DNA of 10,375 nt. Source: JAPLGE01 sp964355545 (GTDB lineage Bacteria; Bipolaricaulota; Bipolaricaulia; UBA7950; UBA9294). The notes beneath the pieces are model-generated. The model was not told where the DNA came from. It worked only from the letters and a program-made list of their open reading frames with translations, and made no database searches. The translations under genes and the position numbers were made by a program. Each line of letters opens with the position of its first letter. Positions within the stretch are counted from its first letter, which is position 1. Below are positions 1-6,463 of this stretch, one piece after another. The DNA lies in the NCBI GenBank assembly GCA_964355545.1, contig CAYHEK010000054.1, positions 1-10,375 of the forward strand. Reading direction: 5' to 3'.

Positions 1-759
1 GCGGGGAAGGCTCGCATCCCCACTCGAGTGGACCTGCGGCCGTGGTGCTCGCCGGTCGAAGACCAGGGCGAGCTCGGCTCGTGCACGGCCCACGCGGCCG
101 TCGGGATCGTGGAGTACTTCGAAAGGAAGGCCTTTGGGAAGCACCTCGACGCCTCCCGGCTCTTCCTGTACAAGGTGACGCGGAACCTCCTCCACTGGAC
201 ACAAGACACCGGCGCCTTCCTCCGCACCACGATGGGCGCCCTCGTCCTCTTCGGCCTCCCGCCTGAAGAGCACTGGCCCTATGTCCCACGTGACTTCGAC
301 AAGGAGCCGCCCGCGTTCTGCTACGCCTTCGCCCAGAACTACCAGGCGATCCGCTACGTGCGCCTCGACCCGCCGGGGACGACGGAGGAGGCGCTCCTTC
401 CTCGGATCAAGTCCCACCTCGCCCGCGGCCTCCCGGCGATGTTCGGATTCACGGTCTACCAGTCGATCGACCAGGCGCAAGCGACAGGCAAGATCCCCTT
501 CCCGACCCGCGGGGAGAGGATCCTCGGCGGCCACGCCGTGGCGGCCGTGGGCTACGACGACGACCTAACGATCGAGAATACGAGCGAAGAGGCTCCCTCA
601 ACCCAAGGCGCCCTCCTCGTCCGCAACTCCTGGGGAACCGGTTGGGGAGACGAGGGGTACGGCTTTCTCCCCTACGACTACGTCCTGAAAGGACAGGCCG
701 TCGACTGGTGGGCGCTCCTCAAGAGCGAGTGGATCGACACGGAGGCGTTCACCGGTTAG
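1..759 (+). CDS. Papain-like (C1 family) cysteine peptidase, 5' end outside window
   Basis: The frame is open from base 1 and ends in TAG at 757-759, so 252 C-terminal residues are visible and the true start lies upstream. The GTG at 28 falls inside the usual mature-enzyme lead-in (V-D-L-R-P-W then S-P-V-E-D-Q-G) and is probably not a start. Numbering from base 1, the papain-fold catalytic elements are all present: oxyanion Gln22 and nucleophile Cys28 in DQGELGSCTAHA, His178 in GGHAVAAVGYDD, and Asn209 in VRNSWGTGWGDEGYG. The family hydrolyses peptide bonds through a Cys-His-Asn triad. Any signal or propeptide would be in the missing part, so location and activation cannot be judged. The bacterial C1 peptidases I know with this GSCTAHA variant are often secreted or cell-associated. 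The gene does not look co-transcribed with glmS, because a promoter-like sequence lies between them. Confidence in the family is high; the substrate is unknown. Confidence 0.93.
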   Translation, partial: AGKARIPTRVDLRPWCSPVEDQGELGSCTAHAAVGIVEYFERKAFGKHLDASRLFLYKVTRNLLHWTQDTGAFLRTTMGALVLFGLPPEEHWPYVPRDFDKEPPAFCYAFAQNYQAIRYVRLDPPGTTEEALLPRIKSHLARGLPAMFGFTVYQSIDQAQATGKIPFPTRGERILGGHAVAAVGYDDDLTIENTSEEAPSTQGALLVRNSWGTGWGDEGYGFLPYDYVLKGQAVDWWALLKSEWIDTEAFTG

Positions 760-782
760 CTCGCGCAAAGAGCGGCCTCCGG

Positions 783-810
783 TTGTCCGGTACTGAGCGC
801 CGGTTACAAT
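783..810 (+). promoter_or_regulatory. Predicted sigma70-type promoter of glmS
   Basis: TTGTCC (783-788) and TACAAT (805-810) are separated by 16 bp. The -10 matches the consensus at 5 of 6 positions and the -35 at 4 of 6. Transcription would start near 817, giving a leader of about 40 nt before the GTG at 859. It lies in the 99-bp gap after the peptidase gene, which shows no convincing intrinsic terminator. Confidence 0.55.
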
Positions 811-831
811 TCCCTTTCCCAGGGGCTCCTG

Positions 832-850
832 CCTTTGGCGCGAAAGGAGG
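832..850 (+). promoter_or_regulatory. glmS ribosome binding site inside a small hairpin
   Basis: AAAGGAGG at 843-850 lies 8 nt before the GTG at 859, an ideal Shine-Dalgarno placement. It decides the start against the TTG at 835, which would place this site inside the coding region. CCTTT (832-836) can pair with AAAGG (843-847) over a 6-nt loop, so the site may be partly masked in the mRNA. The pairing is short and may be chance. Confidence 0.6.
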
Positions 851-858
851 GGGGACGG

Positions 859-2670
859 GTGTGCGGGATCTTCGGGATCGTGACCGAGCGTGACCAGATC
901 TTGGGAGACCTCCTCCTTGAGGCCGGACGACGCCTCGCCTACCGCGGTTACGACTCGATCGGCTGCGCCACGATCCACGGATCCGGCCGGATCGACCTGC
1001 GCAAGGACGTGGGGAAGATCGACGAGGTGAACGGCCGCCTCCGCTTCGGCGAGATGCGCGGCCGGCGGGGGATCGTCCAGCTCCGCTGGGCGACGTTCGG
1101 CTCACCGTCGCAACCCAACGCCCAGCCGCACCTCGACTCCGACGGCGACCTCGTCGGCGCGCACAACGGGAACATCGTGAATAACGTCTCCCTGCGCGAG
1201 GAGTTCATCGCCGAAGGGATGACCGTCCGCGGCACGAACGACGGCGAAAGCTGCGTCCACGCCGTCGAACGCTACGTCAACCAGGGCCACGCCCTCGTGG
1301 AGGCGATCCGCCGCGCGGCGCACGATCTCCAGGGCGACTACGCCTTCGTCATCGCGAGCCGCGACGAACGCGGGGAGGACGGCCGCGCGCCGATCCACGC
1401 GATCAAGAAGGGCTCTGGCCTCGTCGTCGGGCTCGCCGACGGTACCACCTGCGTCTCCTCCGACCTCCCCTCGATCCTCCCCCTCACGAACACGATCCTG
1501 CGCGTCTACGACGGGGAGATGGTGACCCTGTGGCCGGACCGGGTGGAGCTGCGTCGCGTCGCGACCGGCGAGGTGATCGAACGCGAGCCGGAGGTCTTCA
1601 CCGAAGGGATGGAGGCGGCGAAAAAGGGTGGGTACCGCCACTTCATGCTGAAGGAGATCCACGAGGAGCCGCGGGCCGCCGCCGAACTCATCCACTGGCT
1701 CGCCGCGTCGCCCCACGTCGCGCCCTTCCTCGAGGACCTGCAAGGCGCAGAGCGCCTCTACTTCGTCGGCTGCGGGACGAGCTACCACGCCTGCCTCGTC
1801 GGCGCGGCGTACTTCAACCGGCTCGCCGGGATCCCCGCCGTCCCGATCCTTGCCCCCCAGTTCCGCGAGACCCTGGCCCACACCCTGACCGCGGACGACG
1901 CGGTCGTCTTCGTCAGCCAGAGCGGGGAGACGAAGGACGTCCTGAACGCCCTGAACGCCGCTCGCCCGACCGGGGCAAGGCTCCTCGGCGTCCTGAACGT
2001 CCTCGGCTCGACCCTCATGCACTCAAGCGACCACTACCTTCCCCTCGCCTGCGGGTACGAGATCAGCGTCCCGGCGACGAAGACCTTCACGAATCAGACC
2101 CTCCTCTTCCTCTACCTCGCCGACCGGATCCGGACACACGGGGAGCGGATCGATTGGACACGCATCCCGGACTTGATCGCGAAGACTCTTGAGTCGACGG
2201 ACGAAGGGGTCCGTCGGGTCGCCTCACTCCTCAACCCGATGCACGAGATGTACTACCTCGGCTACGGCCTCACCCTCGGCGTGGCGATGGAGGGGGCGCT
2301 CAAGCTCAAAGAGATCACCTACGCCCACTGCGAGGGGATCCTCTCCTCCGAGTTCAAGCACGGCCCCCTCTCCTCGGTCTACGACGGGTACCCCGTCCTC
2401 TTCGTCACCGCTCCTGACGACGCGGCGATGATGGTGAACCACGTGAACGAGGTGACCTGCCGCGGTGGCCGGGCGATCGCGGTCGCGGCCGAGGATGAAC
2501 TCTTGCGCAAGAACGTCGACGACTACCTCGTCCTCCCCTCGGCCGGGCAAGAGGTCACGGCCCTCCTCTCGGCCCTCCCGCTTCAGCTTGTGAGCTACTA
2601 CATGAGCGTCGCGCGCGGGATCGACCCCGACTTCCCGCGCAACCTGAGCAAGACCCTCACCGTCGATTAG
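859..2670 (+). CDS. glmS: Glutamine--fructose-6-phosphate aminotransferase (isomerizing)
   Basis: 603 residues, matching the usual ~600. It makes glucosamine-6-phosphate from fructose-6-phosphate and glutamine in the cytoplasm, the first step toward UDP-GlcNAc for peptidoglycan and surface polysaccharide. The GTG start puts Cys2 directly after Met1 (MCGIFGIV), as required for the N-terminal nucleophile of the glutaminase domain (about 2-230); an ideal ribosome site 8 nt upstream supports it. That domain has YRGYDS (28-33), RWATFG (76-81), NAQPH (87-91), HNGN (102-105) and TNDGE (126-130). Two SIS sugar-isomerase domains follow, with VGCGTSYH (303-310), SQSGET (353-358), ATKTFTNQT (406-414), KEITYAHCEG (484-493) and EFKHGP (498-503). 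The tail PRNLSKTLTVD (593-603) supplies Lys598, equivalent to the Schiff-base lysine of E. coli GlmS; Glu485 and His501 match the isomerase residues. RWATFG carries Phe where E. coli has His77. Probably co-transcribed with the next gene. Confidence 0.97.
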   Translation: MCGIFGIVTERDQILGDLLLEAGRRLAYRGYDSIGCATIHGSGRIDLRKDVGKIDEVNGRLRFGEMRGRRGIVQLRWATFGSPSQPNAQPHLDSDGDLVGAHNGNIVNNVSLREEFIAEGMTVRGTNDGESCVHAVERYVNQGHALVEAIRRAAHDLQGDYAFVIASRDERGEDGRAPIHAIKKGSGLVVGLADGTTCVSSDLPSILPLTNTILRVYDGEMVTLWPDRVELRRVATGEVIEREPEVFTEGMEAAKKGGYRHFMLKEIHEEPRAAAELIHWLAASPHVAPFLEDLQGAERLYFVGCGTSYHACLVGAAYFNRLAGIPAVPILAPQFRETLAHTLTADDAVVFVSQSGETKDVLNALNAARPTGARLLGVLNVLGSTLMHSSDHYLPLACGYEISVPATKTFTNQTLLFLYLADRIRTHGERIDWTRIPDLIAKTLESTDEGVRRVASLLNPMHEMYYLGYGLTLGVAMEGALKLKEITYAHCEGILSSEFKHGPLSSVYDGYPVLFVTAPDDAAMMVNHVNEVTCRGGRAIAVAAEDELLRKNVDDYLVLPSAGQEVTALLSALPLQLVSYYMSVARGIDPDFPRNLSKTLTVD

Positions 2671-2679
2671 GGGGTCCAG

Positions 2680-2699
2680 CCGCCCTGTCGAGCGGGCGG
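2680..2699 (+). repeat. GC hairpin between glmS and the DUF1648 gene
   Basis: CCGCCC (2680-2685) and GGGCGG (2694-2699) form a 6-bp stem with an 8-nt loop in the 38-bp gap. No T-tract follows, so it is not a standard intrinsic terminator. Its 3' arm runs into the GGAG (2698-2701) that serves the ATG at 2709, so it could reduce translation or stabilise an RNA end. Confidence 0.35.
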
Positions 2700-2708
2700 A
2701 GTGAAGCG

Positions 2709-3236
2709 ATGAAGAAGAGCGATCTCCCGATCGATCGAACGCCCTTTCCGCAGGAGCGGCCGGCGCGGTCGTCGTTCGAGTCCTCCCTCGAGGTCGTCGC
2801 CGTGATCGGCCTCCTCGCCGGCGCCGTCTTCGTCGGACAGGCGTGGTCCACCCTTCCCGATCGGATTCCGACGAAGTTCAGCGCCTCGGGAACCCCGACC
2901 GACTGGGGCGGGAAGTGGACCCTCCTCCTCTTTCCCGGCGTGAGCCTCTTCCTCTACCTCCTTCTCTCCCTCGTGCGCCGTTTGCCTCTTCGGTTCTATA
3001 ACATCCCCTGGCGGATCACGCTCGAGAACGCCGCTCGCCAATACCGTCTTGCCCGCACCTTCCTTACGGTCCTCAAGGCTGAGCTCGTCTGGCTCTTCGC
3101 CTTCGTCGAGTGGATGATGGTCCGCGCCGCGCAGGGGGCTTCGCCACGCTTCGAGTTCGTCCTCTTTCTGATCGCCCTCGGCGTCATCCTCTCGACCGTC
3201 GGGATCTACTTCCGCCAGTCGTACCTCGCGCGCTAG
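2709..3236 (+). CDS. DUF1648-family integral membrane protein
   Basis: 175 residues, ATG start with GGAG 7 nt upstream. It has a DUF1648-type core: a first membrane helix (about 27-45), then LPDRIPTKFSASGTPTDWGGK (49-69), the family's LP-x-x-IP-x-H/K-F-x-x-x-G-x-P-x-x-WG signature on an outer loop, then a second helix (71-88). Two more helices follow (about 120-139 and 149-167). A basic stretch, VRRLPLRFY, and a loop around 95-118 lie between helices 2 and 3. The biochemical function of DUF1648 proteins is not established; some Gram-positive members (SdpI-like) act in immunity or signalling, which cannot be carried over here. It follows glmS by 38 bp on the same strand and is probably read from the glmS promoter. 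Its stop codon overlaps that of the convergent permease gene. Family call secure, role unknown. Confidence 0.8.
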   Translation: MKKSDLPIDRTPFPQERPARSSFESSLEVVAVIGLLAGAVFVGQAWSTLPDRIPTKFSASGTPTDWGGKWTLLLFPGVSLFLYLLLSLVRRLPLRFYNIPWRITLENAARQYRLARTFLTVLKAELVWLFAFVEWMMVRAAQGASPRFEFVLFLIALGVILSTVGIYFRQSYLAR

Positions 3237-4048
3237 CCCCGGCGCCGCTTGGGCGAGAGGGCGAGTGTGATGAGCGAGATCCCCGCCGCAGACAGGGTGA
3301 TCGACGCCCCGATCGGAAGGTCGGCGGCAAGGGAGAGGAGCATCCCGGCCAGGGAAGAAACGGCGCCCAAGAGCGGTGCGACGAGGAGGACCTTCTTGAT
3401 GTCGTGGAGGAGGGAGAAGGCCGCCGAGGCCGGCAGGATGAGCATTGTGTACACGAGCAGCCCTCCAGCGACCTTGAGGGTGACGGCCACGGTGATCGCA
3501 GTCAGGAAGAGGATGAGGTAGGTCATCGCGCGGGCGTTGATCCCCGAGGCGGCGGCGAGGCGTCGGTCGAGGAGGAGGACGAGCATCTCCTTCCCAAACG
3601 CGAAGAGAACGACGAGAACGCCGCCCGTCACCGCGGCGAGGCGGAGGACATCGCTGCTCGTGATCCCAAGGACGCTCCCCCAGAGGAGGGAGAGCGCTCC
3701 ACTCCCGACCGCCCCACTCGGGGCGAGGTGGACGAAGATGAGGCCCAGAGCCATGAACAGCGGGAAGACCCCACCAAGGACGGTGTCCGGGTTGAACCGG
3801 GAGGCCTCGGTCAGAGGGCCGAGGACGGCCGCCGCGAGGACGGCGGCGGCGATCGCCATCGTGAGCGGATCGAGGAAGGAGACGAGGAGGCCGAGGGCTG
3901 CCCCGGCGAAGGCGGCGTGCGACATGGCGAACCCGAGGGACGAGAGCCGAAGCCGGACGACGAACACCCCCATCGCCCCGCAGAGGAGGCCCGTGAGGAG
4001 ACTCCCGGCGAGGGTCGGGGCGAGGAGGCTCATCGGGATCCCGAACAC
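3233..4048 (-). CDS. ABC-3 family (ZnuB-type) metal-ion ABC transporter permease
   Basis: 271 residues, almost entirely hydrophobic, with about eight predicted membrane helices. Family landmarks are GFAMSHAAFAGAALGLL (39-55), matching the ZnuB/MntB motif usually written G-D-x-x-S-H-A; GGLLVYTMLILPASAA (195-210), the conserved helix before the ATPase-contact region; and DLPIGASITL (243-252). The usual aspartate before the SHA motif is replaced here (SLGFAMSHA). The GTG start is chosen because GGAGG lies 7 nt upstream and because it sits 1 bp after the ATPase stop, indicating translational coupling. It is the last gene of the nikR operon. As a homodimer it would form the membrane channel for a divalent metal handed over by the binding protein encoded in the same operon. 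Metal specificity is not readable from the permease; nickel is inferred from nikR. The stop shares CTAG with the convergent DUF1648 gene. Confidence 0.92.
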   Translation of the reverse strand: MFGIPMSLLAPTLAGSLLTGLLCGAMGVFVVRLRLSSLGFAMSHAAFAGAALGLLVSFLDPLTMAIAAAVLAAAVLGPLTEASRFNPDTVLGGVFPLFMALGLIFVHLAPSGAVGSGALSLLWGSVLGITSSDVLRLAAVTGGVLVVLFAFGKEMLVLLLDRRLAAASGINARAMTYLILFLTAITVAVTLKVAGGLLVYTMLILPASAAFSLLHDIKKVLLVAPLLGAVSSLAGMLLSLAADLPIGASITLSAAGISLITLALSPKRRRG

Positions 4049-4049
4049 G

Positions 4050-4757
4050 TCACCGCCTCCCTATCCCGCCCTCGGCGCGTCCGCGGGCGGCGATCCGCCC
4101 CCCCTCTAGCCTCAGGCCCCAGTCCGCCGCGAGGAGGGGGCTCTGCTCGTGGCTGACGACGAGCGTCGTCAGGCCGCGCTCGCGGTGGAGCCGGAGGATG
4201 AGCCGCGCGACCTCCTCCTTCGCCTCTGGGTCGAGGTTCGCCGTCGGCTCGTCGAGAAGGAGGAGCTCCGGATCTCGCGCGAGGACGTGCGCAAGGAGGA
4301 CCTTCCGCTGCTGGCCGCCCGAGAGGCGCCCGATCGGACGGCGAGCGATCTCCCCGACGCCGATCGCGTCGATCGCCTCGCGCGCTACGGCGCGGTCCGC
4401 CTTGCGCGGCAGACGAAGGGGCCCCATCCGGCCGAAGCGACCCATGAGCACGACATCCTCGGCGAGGAACGGCGTGTCGGAAGGGAAGAAGAGGTCTTGT
4501 GGAAGGTAGCCGATCCGCTGCCGCAGGCGGTGGCTCCCGGGCCACATCGCGTTCCCCAGCACGCGGACGGTACCCCGGGTCGCCGGGAGAAGGCCGTCGA
4601 TGACCTCGAGGAGCGTCGTCTTGCCGGCGCCGTTTGGCCCGACGATCGCCACGTGCTCCCCCCGCCTCACCTCCAGGCTGACCTCGTGCAGGGCAGGGGC
4701 CCTCTCCCCCTCGTAGACGGTGGAGACCCCCTCTAGGATGACGGTCCGATCTTCCAC
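4050..4757 (-). CDS. ABC transporter ATP-binding protein, ZnuC-type metal uptake
   Basis: 235 residues, complete nucleotide-binding domain. Walker A GPNGAGKTT (40-48), Q-loop YLPQD (84-88), signature LSGGQQRK (145-152), Walker B LLLLDEPTANLD (165-176, catalytic Glu170) and H-loop VVSHEQ (200-205, His203) are all intact. The Q-loop region with F-P-x-D-x-x-F-L-x-E-D-V-x-x-x-G is typical of the Zn/Mn (COG1121) class. It powers import through the permease encoded 1 bp downstream. The GTG at 4757 is preceded by GGAG about 8 nt upstream, placing the start 25 bp inside the end of the FmdE-like gene. This overlap suggests coupled translation and makes the FmdE-like protein a genuine member of the operon. 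Some ZnuC proteins have a longer C-terminal tail; this one is short, ending GIGRR. Confidence 0.93.
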   Translation of the reverse strand: MEDRTVILEGVSTVYEGERAPALHEVSLEVRRGEHVAIVGPNGAGKTTLLEVIDGLLPATRGTVRVLGNAMWPGSHRLRQRIGYLPQDLFFPSDTPFLAEDVVLMGRFGRMGPLRLPRKADRAVAREAIDAIGVGEIARRPIGRLSGGQQRKVLLAHVLARDPELLLLDEPTANLDPEAKEEVARLILRLHRERGLTTLVVSHEQSPLLAADWGLRLEGGRIAARGRAEGGIGRR

Positions 4758-5173
4758 GTGAAGAGCTCCACGATCGGGGCGGATCTCGCCCTCTCGCTTG
4801 TCGCCCGCCCATCCCCCGCGCGGAACGCTGCTTCTGCCTCCGGCCGGAGGGTGATGGTCACGGTGCGCCCTCCCGCCGTGACGAAGCGGGCGCGGGGGCG
4901 CCCGCCGGGAACGACGCGCAGGTTCCCCTTACCGGTGGTGCACCCGCTCCCGATCTGGATTCCGTCGGTGAGGCAGGAGACCGGGGGGACGGTCCCGGTC
5001 TCCGACTCCGCCTCGATCCCGAAGTAGCCTGGGCTTCCCAGGAGGTCAAGCGCCAGGAGCCCCATCCGGATCCCCGCGACGAGGAACGGCCCCAAGTGGC
5101 CATGCAGCTCTGTCCCGCGCTCGATGAGAGTGGCAAGGTCCACCCGCCTCGGACCGATCGCCCTCTTCTCCAC
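4733..5173 (-). CDS. Stand-alone FmdE-domain protein in the metal-transport operon
   Basis: 146 residues. The FmdE (COG2191) domain is recognised from ELHGHLGPFLVAGIRMG (22-38) and SCLTDGIQIGSGCTTGKGN (66-84), with likely metal or catalytic residues His24, His26, Cys67, Cys78 and Lys82. The family is named after a subunit gene in methanogen formylmethanofuran dehydrogenase operons. Several members have a C-terminal zinc ribbon, but none is seen here: after residue 84 there is a short beta-rich tail and no CxxC pair. No signal peptide is visible, so it is probably cytoplasmic. The GTG start lies 8 bp after the binding-protein stop with a weak GGAG 11 nt upstream; an in-frame GTG at residue 11 is an alternative. 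The overlap with the ATPase gene ties it to metal import. A metal-handling or chaperone role is inference; the activity is unknown. Confidence 0.85.
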   Translation of the reverse strand: MEKRAIGPRRVDLATLIERGTELHGHLGPFLVAGIRMGLLALDLLGSPGYFGIEAESETGTVPPVSCLTDGIQIGSGCTTGKGNLRVVPGGRPRARFVTAGGRTVTITLRPEAEAAFRAGDGRATSERARSAPIVELFTWKIGPSS

Positions 5174-5181
5174 GCCGCGCT

Positions 5182-5988
5182 CTACTCCACCGGTACGAGG
5201 GCGGAGAAGAGGGCCTCCGCGTTCGCCTCGAACAGGTCGAGGACCGTCGCCGTGCGCGGGAGCGCCCCGGGGAAGTTCGAGAGGACGACGTGGACCGCCC
5301 CCACCGCCTGGGCAAGCTTCGCCCCGAAGGTGATCCCGCTCTGCAGGTTGTCGACGACAAGCTTCACCTGAGCGCTTTGCCCCACCTGGGCGAGGTCGGC
5401 GAGATCGCGCAGGGAGAGGCCTTCTGGCATGCCGTACGTCTCGACGACGGAGAACCCAAGCCAGGTCACGAACGACTCCTGCCAGGCCATGACGACGACG
5501 GGAGTCCCCGCCACACGCATCTCACGAGCACGCGCCGCGAGACGCCCTTGGACCTCCACGAGTCGCGCCCGGTAGAGCTCGGCGTTAAGAGAGAAGGTTC
5601 CTGCGAGGTCCGGCAGGAGGCCGGCGAGGGCGGCGCGGACCGCCTCGAGCTGGTTCGCCGCGGCGGGCGGGGTGCTCCACGAGCCGGAAATGGCAATAAG
5701 GGCACCCCCTCCCACGGAGGCCCGCAGCGTCTCCATCCAAGGCTCGAAGCCTGAGTACAGGATGAGAGCCGCTCGCTGGACGGCGACGACGTCGCTCGGG
5801 GCGAGGTCGTAGTGTGCGGGGCAGAACCCTGACGGGATGATTGTTTCCACTTCGATCGCGTCTCCCCCTACTGCGCGGGCCAGCTCGCCGAGCACCGCGT
5901 GCGTCGCCACGACGAGCGGCTTCGCGCAGACGCTCAACCCCATGACGACGAGCATGAGAAAAACGACCAGGACGACCCTCCTCTTCAT
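5182..5988 (-). CDS. ZnuA/COG0803-type metal-binding protein, atypical ligand set
   Basis: 268 residues, ATG start with AAGGAG upstream. It has a Sec signal peptide, positive MKRR followed by a long hydrophobic run to about residue 20, cleaved plausibly after Ala22 (VCA-KP). Cys21 is not in a good lipobox (LSVC). The mature part matches the cluster A-I fold: ATHAVLGELARAVGGD (28-43), IIPSGFCPAHYDLAPSDV (50-67), ILYSGFEPWME (76-86) and a C-terminal lobe with VVDNLQSGITFGAKLAQAVGA. Classical zinc and manganese binders use His in D-P-H, a mid-domain D-P-H-x-W, a His in the second lobe, and an Asp/Glu. Here the first is C-P-A-H (Cys56, His59), the D-P-H-x-W is absent, the second-lobe His aligns with Gln170 (AWQESFVTWLG), and L-D-P is LSN. 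The ligand is therefore probably not classical Zn/Mn; nickel or a nickel chelate is inferred from nikR. Confidence 0.88.
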   Translation of the reverse strand: MKRRVVLVVFLMLVVMGLSVCAKPLVVATHAVLGELARAVGGDAIEVETIIPSGFCPAHYDLAPSDVVAVQRAALILYSGFEPWMETLRASVGGGALIAISGSWSTPPAAANQLEAVRAALAGLLPDLAGTFSLNAELYRARLVEVQGRLAARAREMRVAGTPVVVMAWQESFVTWLGFSVVETYGMPEGLSLRDLADLAQVGQSAQVKLVVDNLQSGITFGAKLAQAVGAVHVVLSNFPGALPRTATVLDLFEANAEALFSALVPVE

Positions 5989-6014
5989 CTGGCGCTCCTT
6001 TCCTGTCTTTCCGC

Positions 6015-6431
6015 TCAGAGCAGCCGCTTCCCCGTCGACGTCGCGGCGAGCTCCCCGTGCTTGACGCCCTTCAGACTGATGAGGGCATCCGCCAACTTCT
6101 GCACCCGTTCTGCCTTTCCTCTCACCGCGACGAACTCGAGACAGTTGTCGTGGTCGAGGTGAACGTGGGTCGTCGAGATCACCTGTAGGAGCGCGTGGTG
6201 CTGGACCTCGGTCAGGCGCTCGGACAGGCCCGGGTGCGTGTGCTCATAGAGGAGCGTGATCACCCCCATGACCTCCTCGCCCCCTTCCCACTCCTGGCGG
6301 ACGAGCTGGGCGCGGATGGCGTCGCGGATCGCCTCGGAGCGGTTCGCGTAGCCGCGCTTCCGAACCAGGCGGTCAAAGGCCGCAATGAGTTCCTCATCCA
6401 TCGATACGCTGAACCGAACGACCTCGCCCAC
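6015..6431 (-). CDS. nikR: Nickel-responsive transcriptional regulator NikR
   Basis: 138 residues against 133 in E. coli. The N-terminal ribbon-helix-helix has strand VVRFSVSMDEEL (4-15), followed by RGYANRSEAIRDAIR (26-40). The C-terminal ACT-like domain contains QHH (77-79), THVHLDHDNCLEF (88-100) and KGVKHGEL. The nickel ligands of E. coli NikR (His76, His87, His89, Cys95) correspond to His78, His89, His91 and Cys97, so all four are present. Nickel binding orders the tetramer for DNA binding. DNA-contacting strand residues are Arg6, Ser8, Ser10, unlike R-T-T of E. coli. The GTG start at 6431 is chosen over an upstream extension because AGGAG lies 7 nt before it and the extension is low-complexity with no family match. 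It is the first gene of the operon, 26 bp before the binding-protein gene, and probably autoregulates. Confidence 0.95.
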   Translation of the reverse strand: MGEVVRFSVSMDEELIAAFDRLVRKRGYANRSEAIRDAIRAQLVRQEWEGGEEVMGVITLLYEHTHPGLSERLTEVQHHALLQVISTTHVHLDHDNCLEFVAVRGKAERVQKLADALISLKGVKHGELAATSTGKRLL

Positions 6432-6432
6432 G

Positions 6433-6459
6433 GTAACACTCCTACAAGATTCGTAACAC
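6433..6459 (-). promoter_or_regulatory. Candidate NikR operator: two GTAACAC direct repeats
   Basis: GTAACAC occurs at 6433-6439 and again at 6453-6459, identical over 7 bp with a 13-bp spacer, a 20-bp period of about two helical turns. Read toward nikR the half-sites are GTGTTAC. The proximal copy overlaps the end of the Shine-Dalgarno and the gap before the start; the distal copy sits at the expected transcription start. From memory, Geobacter-type NikR sites use GTGTTAC/GTAACAC-like half-sites, but I cannot verify this. No clear inverted partner is visible nearby. Confidence 0.5.
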
Positions 6460-6463
6460 GGCG

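Noticed and set aside
835..858. TTG start for glmS eight codons upstream
   Set aside because: It would bury the nucleophile Cys behind an extension and place the ribosome site inside the gene.
760..858. glmS ribozyme upstream of glmS
   Set aside because: The gap is only 99 nt, holds a promoter, and shows none of the expected ribozyme core; the known ribozyme is longer and mainly in Firmicutes.
1102..2022. 306-codon open frame on - across glmS
   Set aside because: Antisense to a gene with complete catalytic motifs; repetitive Asp/Val/Arg composition.
3110..4156. Long open frame of 348 codons on + across the permease gene
   Set aside because: It is antisense to the ABC-3 permease, rich in Arg, Glu, Gly and Asp with no family match, as expected for a shadow of GC-rich DNA.
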